A DNA stretch of 34,241 bases, from assembly GCA_910586015.1 (NCBI GenBank), contig CAJUGJ010000027.1, positions 1 through 34,241 of the forward strand, read 5' to 3'. Made by a program: the position numbers and the translations under genes. The notes under the pieces were generated by a model. That model worked only from the letters and a program-made list of their open reading frames with translations, did no database searches and was not told where the DNA came from. Positions within the stretch are counted from its first letter, which is position 1; every line of letters begins with the position of its first letter. The stretch is from an uncultured Lachnospiraceae bacterium (GTDB lineage: Bacteria; Bacillota; Clostridia; Lachnospirales; Lachnospiraceae). Positions 24,575-32,273 of the stretch are shown piece after piece.

Positions 24575-25711
24575 TTAACCTTTCCCCTGTGCTTTAAAAT
24601 TATAGATAGGTTGTAAAACTTTGTCTACTGTTACAGTATCTTTAATTTCCTTTTCTATTTCTTCTCTAGTCCGGTAGGCAAATGGAGCCTCATCCAATGT
24701 ATTAGAGCTAATACAACTACAATAAATTCCTTTCATCTGCTTTTGAAATGCGGAAACAGTAAATCTTTTTTTCACTTCATCTCTGCTATATCTGCGACCT
24801 GCTCCATGTGGCGCAGAACAATTCCATTCTTTATTTCCTTTTCCTGTACAAAGCAAAATTCCTTCCTTCATATTAATCGGAATGATCAAACGCTCGTTTT
24901 CTTTTGCAGATACTGCACCTTTTCGCAAAATTCCCCTTACTCCTTTAGAATGTTCTTCTGTAAAATCAATATAATTATGAATTGTTTCAAATTGATCTAT
25001 TATTTTAAACCCCATTCCCTTAATAATTTCATCTACTATACAGGCACGGTTTAGAGAGGCAAATTTCTGTACAATCATAAGATCGCATAAATAATCTTCT
25101 AAGGATTCTCCTTCCAGATAAGAAACTGGTTGTGTTGTATGAATTCCATTCTTTTTTGCCTGTTTATAAGCTAGATTTTGATAATATGTACAAACTTCTG
25201 CTCCCAAATGCCTGCTTCCAGAATGAATCACTAAATATAAATCTCCTTCTTCATCCTGATCTATTTCAATAAAATGATTGCCTCCACCTAGCGTTCCAAG
25301 ACTAAACCATGCCTTTTCTTCATTAATGTGACGAAAGCAACAAAGATCTTTTAATTCCATCTCCAAACAATATCGGTGCATATTCTTACGAACTGCCATA
25401 CCAGATGGAACTTTCTCTCTAATTACAGTGTCAAGCTTTTTACCTTCTAAATGATTTTTTTTAATTTTTACACAAGTCATACCACATCCGATATCTGCTC
25501 CTGTGATATTAGGAATAACTTTATTCAAAATGGTCATTGTTGTTCCAATCGTTGCAAATTTTCCCGGATGTACATCTGGCATAATACGAATTTTACTTCC
25601 CTTGGCAGCTTTATTATCACAAAGATGCTGAATTTGAGCAACTGCACTTTGTTCAATATCTTCTGTAAAAATAATTGCAGAAGTATAAGCTCCCCTAATT
25701 TCCTTTATCAT
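24575..25711 (-). CDS. rtcB: RNA-splicing ligase RtcB
   Basis: The 378-residue GTP- and Mn2+-dependent ligase joins RNA 2',3'-cyclic phosphate (or 3'-phosphate) ends to 5'-OH ends. Conserved residues include ADIGCGM (Asp73, Cys76), GGGNHFIE (His146), IHSGSRH (His163), His245 and the guanylylated His302 in PHGAGR. Length is shorter than archaeal or E. coli RtcB but typical of the compact bacterial clade. RtcA and archease are absent. The genes around it (NUDIX, nuclease-like, MoxR, VWA) suggest an RNA repair unit. An AAAGGA site lies rather far (13 bases) from the ATG. Confidence 0.94.
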   Translation of the reverse strand: MIKEIRGAYTSAIIFTEDIEQSAVAQIQHLCDNKAAKGSKIRIMPDVHPGKFATIGTTMTILNKVIPNITGADIGCGMTCVKIKKNHLEGKKLDTVIREKVPSGMAVRKNMHRYCLEMELKDLCCFRHINEEKAWFSLGTLGGGNHFIEIDQDEEGDLYLVIHSGSRHLGAEVCTYYQNLAYKQAKKNGIHTTQPVSYLEGESLEDYLCDLMIVQKFASLNRACIVDEIIKGMGFKIIDQFETIHNYIDFTEEHSKGVRGILRKGAVSAKENERLIIPINMKEGILLCTGKGNKEWNCSAPHGAGRRYSRDEVKKRFTVSAFQKQMKGIYCSCISSNTLDEAPFAYRTREEIEKEIKDTVTVDKVLQPIYNFKAQGKG

Positions 25712-25749
25712 TCTCTGCTATAGTTCCTTTCTTTTTACTTGTCACCTAT

Positions 25750-26496
25750 CTAATTACTTTTCTTTTGATATACATATGCCTTGCCACGTTTTGTTATCTG
25801 CTCGATTAAATCAATCTCTCTTAAAATTTGAATTACATTTCCTGCGGATTTTAAAGGGATCTTACAGATACTTTGATAGTCCTTTACTGTAAATTCTTTT
25901 GGTAGAGTATGAGGCAAAAAACAGCTATAATCCTTTACTGTCTGAATTTCAATTTCTTTTTTTAAGGAAATTGGAATTTGATCTAATTTTGTTGCTCTCC
26001 TTTTTTTATCTACACCATACCCATCTAAAAGGCGATATTCTTCTGTTTCTAAAAGTACAATTCGAAAATGCAGACGAGGAGAATGTAGATATTCTTTTAT
26101 CCAAAATAGTTCCTTAAAAATAGCATATTGTGTTCCTGTTTTAGAAGACTTCCTTTTACTTACTATCTCTCCTGTATTAGGATCAATCCAACAGATCTGT
26201 TTTTTATAGATAACAGGATATACTATTGTCACATCATAATTGGGCAAAAAAGCATCTAATTTTCTTCGAAGTTTTCTGAAATTTTGTGTTTGAATTTCTA
26301 TAATTTGAGAATCATAAAAGATATCGGCTATATAGCCAGAATCAGTCACTTTTTGTTCACAATAGCTAGAATCAGGAGCATAATATGCCTTTAATACTGC
26401 ATGAATTGTCTTTTCTGCTAAAGTCCCAATGGTGTGTTTTTTTTCCTGATTATTTAGAACTTGACTACATACCTGTTCAAATGAATTTTGCTTCAT
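25750..26496 (-). CDS. PD-(D/E)XK-like protein with C-terminal winged-helix-like region
   Basis: The 248-residue protein starts at ATG 26496, which overlaps the NUDIX stop as TGATG, so translation is coupled; a longer TTG-started frame (26532) is less likely. Residues 20-100 match the nuclease core order: helix with Glu28 (GTLAEKTIHAVLK), strand with Asp58 (YIADIF), then E67-I-Q69 (IIEIQTQNF). Gln stands where Lys is usual. A basic segment (DKKRRATK) precedes a C-terminal region with the pattern of a winged helix (FTVKDYQSICKIP, NVIQILREIDLIEQI). I know of no assigned function. RNA or DNA cleavage is an inference from the fold pattern. Confidence 0.7.
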   Translation of the reverse strand: MKQNSFEQVCSQVLNNQEKKHTIGTLAEKTIHAVLKAYYAPDSSYCEQKVTDSGYIADIFYDSQIIEIQTQNFRKLRRKLDAFLPNYDVTIVYPVIYKKQICWIDPNTGEIVSKRKSSKTGTQYAIFKELFWIKEYLHSPRLHFRIVLLETEEYRLLDGYGVDKKRRATKLDQIPISLKKEIEIQTVKDYSCFLPHTLPKEFTVKDYQSICKIPLKSAGNVIQILREIDLIEQITKRGKAYVYQKKSN

Positions 26497-27200
26497 CACT
26501 TTAGTTGAAGTAACGCTTGTACAATAAAACAAGGATGATCAAAAGCAACTTGACTTCCCTTTATAACCTGATACTTTACTTCTTTTAAAAATCCAGTTAT
26601 ATTTTCTGTCACTTCTACAAGAAGTGAAAAATCCAATCCACGTTCTTCATTTTTTAGATCTACCTGATAGATTTTAGAGCACCTTTCTTTTCCTTTTATC
26701 TCATCTCTATAAGTTTTCTCACTATTTTTTTTCATACTTACATTCATCCATATGGCATCTGCTGCATCATCTCCTGCCTGTATGGTCTGTCCTTCTTCAA
26801 TCATAGCAAGATAGGAGATAGTTACAATTCTTGTCCTTGGATCTCTTTTCCAATCTCCCCAACAATAAAGTTGTTCTACTGCAATATGATCTAATCCCGT
26901 TTCCTCTTTTAATTCTCGCTTTGCTGCATCCTCTATATTTTCACGTAAATTTACAAATCCTCCGGGCAATGCCCAATATCCAATCCCCGGATGATTTTTT
27001 CTTTTAATCATTAATAGTTTAAGTCCTCTATCTAACGTAAAATCCTTCTCATACTGAAACACTAAAATATCTGCTGTTACAGAAGGATTTTGATAATGAT
27101 TTGGATCGTATCCCTCTAAAAATTCAGGCAGAGAAAGTCCATCTTCATTTTTTTCTCTATTTCCATAAAAAGGTGTAATATCATCTAAAAATGCAGGCAT
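26496..27200 (-). CDS. NUDIX hydrolase
   Basis: The 234-residue enzyme has a perfect Nudix box at 81-103, GFVNLREN through RELKEETGL, within a domain spanning about 40-180. It hydrolyses a nucleoside diphosphate linked to another moiety. ADP-ribose, NADH, dinucleotides and RNA caps are typical options. The C-terminal AFDHPCFIVQALLQL resembles the junction seen before the DNA-binding domain in NrtR-like proteins, but the protein ends there, so it should be an enzyme and not a repressor. It is the first gene of the RtcB operon. AAAGGAAGG lies before the ATG, just after a leader with a terminator-like hairpin. Confidence 0.92.
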   Translation of the reverse strand: MPAFLDDITPFYGNREKNEDGLSLPEFLEGYDPNHYQNPSVTADILVFQYEKDFTLDRGLKLLMIKRKNHPGIGYWALPGGFVNLRENIEDAAKRELKEETGLDHIAVEQLYCWGDWKRDPRTRIVTISYLAMIEEGQTIQAGDDAADAIWMNVSMKKNSEKTYRDEIKGKERCSKIYQVDLKNEERGLDFSLLVEVTENITGFLKEVKYQVIKGSQVAFDHPCFIVQALLQLK

Positions 27201-27221
27201 ATTTTAACCTTCCTTTCTTTT

Positions 27222-27427
27222 AATCAATAACAAAATAAGGCTGCCGGTTTATGTAACCGCAGCCTATATCTGATATCTCTTTTTCATCCGCACATAGATT
27301 CCAGAATATATTCAGAACTATTCCCACTATAGTTCTTTGCATTTTACATTTACCTTCAGCCTTATTTTGCTTTTGCTGCGAACCATTCCCCAACGTCACA
27401 CACTGTCAATACCCTCCGATACCGACA
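27222..27427 (-). ncRNA. Structured leader RNA with attenuator-like hairpin upstream of the RtcB operon
   Basis: The leader begins with a 10-pair hairpin, TGTCGGTATC/GGTATTGACA (complement of 27404-27427, loop GGAG). A hairpin AGAACTAT/ATAGTTCT follows (27314-27336). The last element is a GC-rich stem GGCTGC-GGTT/AACC-GGCAGCC (complement of 27239-27264) and a T-rich tail, which looks like an intrinsic terminator 40 nt before the NUDIX start. CAAAATAAGGCTG (complement of 27357-27369) is perfectly complementary to CAGCCTTATTTTG (complement of 27231-27243), so a 13-bp long-range pairing competes with the terminator. I cannot assign it to a known riboswitch class; it could also be a stand-alone small RNA. 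Confidence 0.72.
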
Positions 27428-27433
27428 TTAACT

Positions 27434-27462
27434 AGGATATCAAACTTATCTTAGAATGTCAA
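27434..27462 (-). promoter_or_regulatory. Promoter of the leader RNA and RtcB operon
   Basis: Minus strand TTGACA (complement of 27457-27462), 17 bases, TATCCT (complement of 27434-27439). The predicted start falls at about 27427, the first base of the 5' hairpin. Confidence 0.75.
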
Positions 27463-27521
27463 GTAATTTTACTAAATAATTTTATTTTTTTTAATTCTTT
27501 TTGTGTATTTATACAAAAATC

Positions 27522-28457
27522 CTATTGTGCCGATAGTTTTTCTAAAAGAGTTTCATACCAGATCTGACAATAGTCTTTTTTCAGATGAATTCCATCACTG
27601 ATTGCTCCATCTGCTGGAAGTGGATTTCCCTCTCCAAATAATTCAGAAGCAATATCTAAATATTCTACTTCTGCTTTTTGTGCTGCTTCTATTACCATAT
27701 CATTAAATATTTTTACATTATCATTATTAAATGTTTTATCTACCTCTGATGTTTTTTGTGTTACAGGAAAGATCGATAAAATATAAATTTTGGCATCTGG
27801 TTGTAACTTTTTTACCTCTTCGATTAATTCAACATAATAGTCCCGAAAAAGCTCTAAACTCCTCCAACCTAATTCATTTATACCAAACATCATAAAAATG
27901 TCTGTATAACTATCCTCCTTTAATACATCTAATACAGTTCCTTTTCTACTATTATTTAATTTTAACCACTCTTTTTTCTTTGCACTTTTAACAGATAATC
28001 CTTTATAGCAAATAAACTTAGCTTTACTCCCCCTATTGTGTTCTTGAAGACTCTCTATCATAGAATTTCCAACAAATGCTGTTGTTTTAATACGATCCTC
28101 TAAAGATTGTTCTAGCTCGGTGATATGTTGCTTACATCTTTCCTTCTCTTCTTCTGTAAGGGCGGTCTGTAAAGGAAAATTTGTAGTTTCTTGTTTCCAA
28201 TCACCTAACTGATTTCCTAAGAAAAATCCTAAAAAGGTGATTTTCTCCAATACTTTTTTTTGATTTACTTTAAGTTTAGATGTATCTTCTAAATCCTGTT
28301 TTTCATCCTCTTGTAATTGTTGTTCTCTTTCTGAGGCTCTTGCATCCTCTAATAAATTTCCTTCAAATAAATATAATCCATATAATAATATAGAAGCTCC
28401 TAAAATTCCAAACAGAGATCTAAAACCTTTTCTTTTATTTTTTCTTCTATTCCTCAT
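27522..28457 (-). CDS. Membrane-anchored SGNH-family hydrolase
   Basis: The chosen start gives 311 residues. It follows GAGAGG eight bases upstream; the ATG at 28478 has a weaker site. A very basic N-terminus and one membrane segment (about 12-32) place the enzyme outside the cell. After a coiled, charged linker (about 35-65), the SGNH fold (about 125-308) shows Ser132 (FVGNSM, block I), Asn194 (GINELGW, block III) and Asp288/His291 (DGIHL, block V). Such enzymes remove acetyl or other esters from cell-wall or exopolysaccharide. No polysaccharide genes adjoin it. Confidence 0.85.
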   Translation of the reverse strand: MRNRRKNKRKGFRSLFGILGASILLYGLYLFEGNLLEDARASEREQQLQEDEKQDLEDTSKLKVNQKKVLEKITFLGFFLGNQLGDWKQETTNFPLQTALTEEEKERCKQHITELEQSLEDRIKTTAFVGNSMIESLQEHNRGSKAKFICYKGLSVKSAKKKEWLKLNNSRKGTVLDVLKEDSYTDIFMMFGINELGWRSLELFRDYYVELIEEVKKLQPDAKIYILSIFPVTQKTSEVDKTFNNDNVKIFNDMVIEAAQKAEVEYLDIASELFGEGNPLPADGAISDGIHLKKDYCQIWYETLLEKLSAQ

Positions 28458-28514
28458 CTTATTATCCTCTCTATTCATATATCTTTCTAATAAATTTTGT
28501 AAATATTTTAAAAA

Positions 28515-28549
28515 TCCGGAACTATTTTTTCATACATGATAGTTCCGGA
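28515..28549 (-). terminator. Terminator of the antiporter gene
   Basis: An 11-bp perfect stem, TCCGGAACTAT/ATAGTTCCGGA (28515-28525 and 28539-28549), is followed on the minus strand by ATTTTTAAAA. It separates the antiporter from the SGNH gene. Confidence 0.85.
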
Positions 28550-28555
28550 AGTGTC

Positions 28556-29734
28556 TTATTCTGTTCCTTTAAACTTGGAATAGAGTATCTTTAATAAAAT
28601 TGGAGTAGCAATAGAAGAAATCACTATTAAAAAGATTACAGAGGTGAAATATACAGGATTTAATAAGCCAACTGACAATCCCTTTTGGGAAACAATCAAT
28701 GCTACTTCTCCTCTTGTCATCATTCCAATACCTATCTTTAGTGAATCTGACCATCCAAATCTACATAGTTTTGCCATTAGACCACATCCAATAATTTTTG
28801 TAATAAGTCCAATAAATACAAAACAGATAGAAAATATTACAATTTCACCAGAAATATTATCGATTGATGTTTTTAAGCCGATACTTGCAAAAAAGATAGG
28901 TCCAAATAACATATACGAATTAATATCCATTTTTTGTGCAATATATTCTGAATCACGGATACTACACAAAATAATTCCTGCCACATATGCTCCCGTAATA
29001 TCTGCAATTCCAAAATACTTTTCTGCACAATATGCCAAAATCAGACAAAGAGCCAATCCTAAGATCGGAATTCTTCTGGTATGTGGATATTTTGAATCCA
29101 CAATACGAAATAGTTTAAAAAGTACAAAGCCAGCAACAACAGCAACAAGAAAAAATAAAAATGTATTGATCACTACTTTTCCTGGGTTAGAATCTGGATT
29201 TTTAAATCCAATAACAAAGGTAAGTACAAGAATACCAATGACATCATCAATAATTGCAGCACTTAAAATAGTAGTTCCCACTTTTCCCTTTAATTTATTC
29301 ATCTCTCGCAATGTTTCTACAGTAATGCTAACAGAGGTTGCGGTCAAAATGATTCCTATAAATACTGCCATATAAAACTTTTCTGAACCCCATGGAGCTG
29401 TTCCGTAAAATGCCATATAGAGCAAAGCTCCACCTAGTAATGGTACAAATACACCTGCACATGCAATAGCAAACGCAACTGGACCTGTTTTTAATAAATC
29501 CTTTAAATTTGTTTCCAAACCTGCTGAAAACATCAATAAAATGACACCAATCTCTGCCATTTGACTTAGGAATTCTGTCTGATTTACCATCCCAAGTATA
29601 CTAGGACCTATAATTAGTCCAGCGACAATCTCTCCAACGACTTGAGGTGCTTTTAACTTTCTTGCCAGAATACCAAATAACTTTGCAGCTACAATAATAA
29701 TTGCAAGATCTTTAAACACATCATACGCTTCCAT
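28556..29734 (-). CDS. CPA2-type cation:proton antiporter
   Basis: The 392-residue integral membrane protein has about 12-13 hydrophobic helices. It exchanges Na+ or K+ for protons. The paired aspartates Asp163-Asp164 in AAIIDDVIG are the ion-binding pair of the electrogenic (NapA-like) branch. TATSVSITVETL lies just upstream. It lacks the C-terminal RCK/TrkA domain found in KefB/KefC, so gating by NAD or glutathione adducts is unlikely. GGAAAAGAGGA precedes the ATG. Confidence 0.9.
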   Translation of the reverse strand: MEAYDVFKDLAIIIVAAKLFGILARKLKAPQVVGEIVAGLIIGPSILGMVNQTEFLSQMAEIGVILLMFSAGLETNLKDLLKTGPVAFAIACAGVFVPLLGGALLYMAFYGTAPWGSEKFYMAVFIGIILTATSVSITVETLREMNKLKGKVGTTILSAAIIDDVIGILVLTFVIGFKNPDSNPGKVVINTFLFFLVAVVAGFVLFKLFRIVDSKYPHTRRIPILGLALCLILAYCAEKYFGIADITGAYVAGIILCSIRDSEYIAQKMDINSYMLFGPIFFASIGLKTSIDNISGEIVIFSICFVFIGLITKIIGCGLMAKLCRFGWSDSLKIGIGMMTRGEVALIVSQKGLSVGLLNPVYFTSVIFLIVISSIATPILLKILYSKFKGTE

Positions 29735-29769
29735 CTTTATGTCCTCTTTTCCTTTTCACTTACAAAGGC

Positions 29770-29798
29770 ATTTTATCTTTTTAATAATGTATTGTCAA
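29770..29798 (-). promoter_or_regulatory. Promoter of the antiporter gene
   Basis: Minus strand TTGACA (complement of 29793-29798), 17 bases, TAAAAT (complement of 29770-29775). Confidence 0.7.
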
Positions 29799-29807
29799 TC
29801 GTCAATC

Positions 29808-32258
29808 TTATTTCTCTATTAAAAAAAGTTTTCCGTCACAACCTTCTACATGTGTCTGAATTGCCATACCTTCTACTGTCACTTCTTTTCCTGTGGAAAG
29901 ATCGGTTACTTTTCCTTCATATGGAATACGAACTCTCAGATCTGCTCCAGAATCATCATTGTTTACAACTACAACGATTGCTTGCCTTTCTAAAATTCTA
30001 GCAAAGGCATACTGTCTATTAGTTAAAAGCATTTCTTCGTATTCTCCTCCAGTAAGTGGTTCATACGTTTCATGAATTCTTCCAAGCCATTCTAAAAATC
30101 CTGCTAAATCGGCATATTCTGAACGGTATACCTGTTTTGGAGATTGTGTAAGATCAATAGAATCTGTCTTTCCATCCAAATAATAATTGGAAAGATGAAG
30201 TTCTGGACGAATTGCATCATCTGAACCATTCCTTTTCTCTCCTTCAATTCCAAACTCTCCACCATAATAGATCGAAGGAATTCCCGGAAGTGTATAAGCA
30301 AGCATATAGATCGGCTTCATATGTTTTCTATTCTTTAACTTATTATAAAGTCGATTTACGTCCTGATTTTCTACAAAAGTATAAAGTCTTCCACCTTGAA
30401 CAATTCCTCCATGTTTTGCAAATAGACGCTTTACTGTATGGGCAATTTCGAAATAATTATGATCATTATGTCCTGAATATAGCCCTTTATGCAGCTCGTA
30501 ATTTGTTACAGAATGAAGCATATCTGGATTTACCCACCTGGAGTAATCTCCATGAATTACCTCACCCATCAGCCAGAACTCTGGTTTGATTTCTCTCGAT
30601 AAAACTCTAAGTTCCTTCATAAAATCAAAATCCAATACATCGGCTGTATCTAACCGAATTCCGTCGATATCAAACTCCTTTACCCAAAAGCGAATAGCAT
30701 CTTTTAAATAATTTCTAACTGCTGGATTTCTTAAATTCAAACGAGGAAGAATATTATATCCATGCCAAGCATCATAACTAAATCCATCATTAAATTCATT
30801 GTTGCCCCAGAAATTAACATTGCAATACCAATCTCTATATGCACTCTGTTCTCTCTTTTCTTTTAAATCCTGAAATGCAAAAAATTCTCTTCCAGTATGA
30901 TTAAAAACTCCATCTGGCACTACATGAATTCCCATTTTGTGACACTCTTTTGTAAACTCTTTAAAGTCTTCATTTGTTCCAAGTCTGGAATCTACTTTAT
31001 AGTAATCTGTTGTTTCATATCCATGTCCCACTGATTCAAAGAATGGTCCAATATAAAGTCCTGTCACACCTAACCGTTTTAAATGAGGAATCACTGAAAT
31101 TAATTTCTTTAAACGATCCGATGGAGCTTCTTTTGTATTTTGTTTTGGAGCACCACACATTCCAAGTGGATAAATATGATAAAATACTGCTTTTTCATAC
31201 CACGGATAACTTCCATTCCAAGTTGGTTTTGGAAGTTCAGAAGCAATACTTTCATATCCATTTGGGTTCTTGCTCTGCCAACGCCAAGAGTCTTCACACA
31301 TCTTATCTATTCCACGTTCTGCTCGCCATCCTAATTCTTCTTGTGCTTTTGATGGATCAGCATAACATTCTGGTGCATCGCCAGATCTGCGTTCGCCAAT
31401 GACATATGGAATCTTTTTGCCACAAGCCTTTTCATAACTTGAAATAATATCTAAAACCGAATATCCCTTTCCTGTTCCAAGATTATAAGTAACCATACCA
31501 GAATGAGAATTCAGCTTTTCAATTGCTTTTACATGACCAATAGCGAGATCGACTACATGAATATAATCCCTTACTCCTGTTCCATCTTTTGTAGGATAAT
31601 CATTTCCATATACAGTTACATGATCTAACTTTCCAACAGCTACATTTGCTACATAAGGAACTAGATTATTTGGAATCCCATTTGGTGCTTCCCCAATTTC
31701 TCCACTCTCATGTGCTCCAATTGGATTAAAATACCGTAACAGTGCAATATCCCAAGAAGAGTCAGCTTGATAAATATCTCTTAACATATCTTCAATTATC
31801 AATTTAGTTCTTCCATAAGGATTTAAAACGGATAGCGGAAAATCCTCTTTAATTGGAACGGTATCTGGAATTCCATAAACAGTTGCGGAAGAGGAAAATA
31901 CTAATTTCTTTACTTGATATTTTTCCATACACTCAAGAAGATTTAAAGTTCCAATAAGATTATTACTAAAATAGCGCAATGGAACCTTACAGGACTCTCC
32001 TACCGCTTTATATCCTGCAAAATGAATAACTGCTTCTGGTTTTTCCTTCACAAAAATATCTTCTAATGCTTTTTTATCTACTAGATCTACTTCATAAAAT
32101 GGAATTCTTTTTCCTGAGAGATGTTCTACACGATTGACTGCCTCTCTGCAAGAGTTTGATAAATTGTCCACTACTACAATTTCATATCCTGCCTTTAAAA
32201 GTTCAATATCTGTATGAGTTGCAATATAACCAGCTCCTCCAGTAACTAATATTTTCAT
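29808..32258 (-). CDS. galE: UDP-glucose 4-epimerase fused to a GH13 (alpha-amylase family) enzyme
   Basis: One uninterrupted 816-residue frame joins two enzymes. Residues 1-338 are a complete GalE: NAD-binding GGAGYIATH (7-15; the usual Gly is Ala13), Ser122-124, and YGRTK with Tyr148 and Lys152. It interconverts UDP-glucose and UDP-galactose. Residues about 350-816 are a GH13 barrel: DGVFNHTG (449-456), nucleophile Asp537 (GIRLDTAD), acid Glu566 (LMGEVIHG) and Asp633 (VENQDVNR), followed by a beta-sandwich. In the last motif Gln632 replaces the usual His. No signal peptide, so both act in the cytoplasm. AAAGGAG precedes the start, 15 bp after the M18 peptidase gene; the two are likely co-transcribed. 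Confidence 0.93.
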   Translation of the reverse strand: MKILVTGGAGYIATHTDIELLKAGYEIVVVDNLSNSCREAVNRVEHLSGKRIPFYEVDLVDKKALEDIFVKEKPEAVIHFAGYKAVGESCKVPLRYFSNNLIGTLNLLECMEKYQVKKLVFSSSATVYGIPDTVPIKEDFPLSVLNPYGRTKLIIEDMLRDIYQADSSWDIALLRYFNPIGAHESGEIGEAPNGIPNNLVPYVANVAVGKLDHVTVYGNDYPTKDGTGVRDYIHVVDLAIGHVKAIEKLNSHSGMVTYNLGTGKGYSVLDIISSYEKACGKKIPYVIGERRSGDAPECYADPSKAQEELGWRAERGIDKMCEDSWRWQSKNPNGYESIASELPKPTWNGSYPWYEKAVFYHIYPLGMCGAPKQNTKEAPSDRLKKLISVIPHLKRLGVTGLYIGPFFESVGHGYETTDYYKVDSRLGTNEDFKEFTKECHKMGIHVVPDGVFNHTGREFFAFQDLKEKREQSAYRDWYCNVNFWGNNEFNDGFSYDAWHGYNILPRLNLRNPAVRNYLKDAIRFWVKEFDIDGIRLDTADVLDFDFMKELRVLSREIKPEFWLMGEVIHGDYSRWVNPDMLHSVTNYELHKGLYSGHNDHNYFEIAHTVKRLFAKHGGIVQGGRLYTFVENQDVNRLYNKLKNRKHMKPIYMLAYTLPGIPSIYYGGEFGIEGEKRNGSDDAIRPELHLSNYYLDGKTDSIDLTQSPKQVYRSEYADLAGFLEWLGRIHETYEPLTGGEYEEMLLTNRQYAFARILERQAIVVVVNNDDSGADLRVRIPYEGKVTDLSTGKEVTVEGMAIQTHVEGCDGKLFLIEK

Positions 32259-32273
32259 GATTTACTCCTTTCT

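Noticed and set aside
27222..27427. T-box, ykkC-type, cobalamin or 6S RNA assignment for the leader
   Set aside because: The hallmark conserved motifs (T-box AGGGTGG, ykkC CTAGGGTTCC, B12 box) are not present, and a 6S match could not be supported by reading alone.
28644..29375. Plus-strand open frame of 243 codons opposite the antiporter gene
   Set aside because: It is the antisense shadow of a well-conserved membrane protein and has no ribosome site or recognisable domain.
30974..31402. Plus-strand open frame of 142 codons opposite galE-GH13
   Set aside because: It is antisense to conserved enzyme domains, with no ribosome site or domain.
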